Assembly: GCA_020026035.1 (NCBI GenBank) | Contig: JAHHRC010000085.1 | Location: 1-5,766, forward strand | Direction: 5' to 3' | From: Erysipelotrichaceae bacterium | Lineage (GTDB): Bacteria; Bacillota_I; Bacilli_A; Erysipelotrichales; Erysipelotrichaceae | DNA: 5,766 bases | In this document: positions 5,531 through 5,766 of the stretch, one piece after another | Layout: each line of letters begins with the position of its first letter | How positions within the stretch are numbered: the first letter of the stretch is position 1 | Program-made: the position numbers and the translations under genes | The notes under the pieces: generated by a model | Seen by the model: only the letters and a program-made list of their open reading frames with translations | The model's database searches: none | Told to the model about the DNA's origin: nothing

Positions 5531-5766
5531 ATGAAGAAAGCAGCTTGGCAAACGGGTTTAGTCTCGGAGGTTGACCGAAGTAAGTTATGTTCGTTTGATT
5601 ATGAAGTCATTGATGAACCAACGAAAGCGTTGATGCATCAAGCGGCTCGGATCTTGTTTATTAAACATGGACGAGGAGTTATGAATATTGATGGAAAGGA
5701 TTATGCAATTCAACCAAATACCATCGTGTCGATTACGCCATGGGAAATTACTGATGTGACAAGTGT
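5531..5766 (+). CDS. Probable AraC-type transcriptional regulator, N-terminal part (cut by window end)
   Basis: The frame stays open from ATG 5531 to the window edge (78 codons plus two bases). AGGTG (5521-5525) lies 5 bases before the ATG. The stretch at residues 38-75, with FIKHGRGVMNIDGKDY (43-58) followed by I-x-P-N-T-I-V-S-I-T-P-W (60-71), reads like the ligand-sensing cupin domain at the N terminus of many AraC-family regulators. The DNA-binding helix-turn-helix half would lie outside the window, so a plain cupin-domain protein cannot be excluded. Codon use differs from the arc genes: its three arginines are CGA, CGG and CGA, and threonine is mostly ACG. It has its own leader behind the operon terminator, so it is a separate unit. 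A role in arc control is possible only by proximity. Confidence 0.65.
   Translation, partial: MKKAAWQTGLVSEVDRSKLCSFDYEVIDEPTKALMHQAARILFIKHGRGVMNIDGKDYAIQPNTIVSITPWEITDVTS

Overview
The window carries a complete arginine deiminase (ADI) operon on the + strand: arginine deiminase (arcA), catabolic ornithine carbamoyltransferase (arcB), carbamate kinase (arcC) and a DcuC/YfcC-type membrane carrier that probably exchanges arginine for ornithine (arcD-like). It is closed by a strong intrinsic terminator. The first 21 bases look like the tail of an unrelated upstream gene with its own terminator. The last 236 bases hold the 5' part of a separate gene encoding a probable cupin-sensor (AraC-type) regulator.

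The organism is most likely a low-GC Gram-positive (Bacillota) fermenter. The signs are A/T-rich intergenic DNA, purine-rich Shine-Dalgarno sites, Firmicutes-type intrinsic terminators, a perfect match to the CcpA cre consensus, and Firmicutes-like ADI proteins. An Erysipelotrichia-like or streptococcus-like host-associated anaerobe would fit, but I cannot place it more precisely by eye. TGA is used as a stop (end of arcC), so this is not a mycoplasma-type code. The arc genes show a strong, uniform codon preference (CGT for Arg, ACA for Thr) that suggests high expression. The regulator at the right edge does not share it.

Layout: 1-21 tail of upstream gene; 27-52 terminator; 47-74 inverted repeat; 75-310 A/T-rich DNA without a gene; 311-336 a 26-bp palindrome; 380-433 promoter with a palindromic -10 region and a cre site just downstream of the predicted start; 491-1732 arcA; 1733-1928 a structured gap with a long hairpin; 1929-2921 arcB; 2931-3872 arcC; 3873-3975 gap with a terminator-like hairpin (possible attenuator); 3976-5415 carrier; 5426-5454 terminator; 5469-5530 promoter and leader of the regulator; 5531 onward partial regulator.

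Together the four operon proteins import arginine, convert it to citrulline and ammonia, split citrulline with phosphate to ornithine and carbamoyl phosphate, make ATP from carbamoyl phosphate and ADP, and export ornithine. This gives energy and acid protection without sugar. The pathway itself is well known. The points worth a second look are in the non-coding DNA: the promoter-proximal palindromes and the two structured intercistronic gaps, which could set unequal expression of arcA, arcBC and the carrier. I saw no mobile element, CRISPR array, tRNA or rRNA, and no clear sign of a novel protein system.
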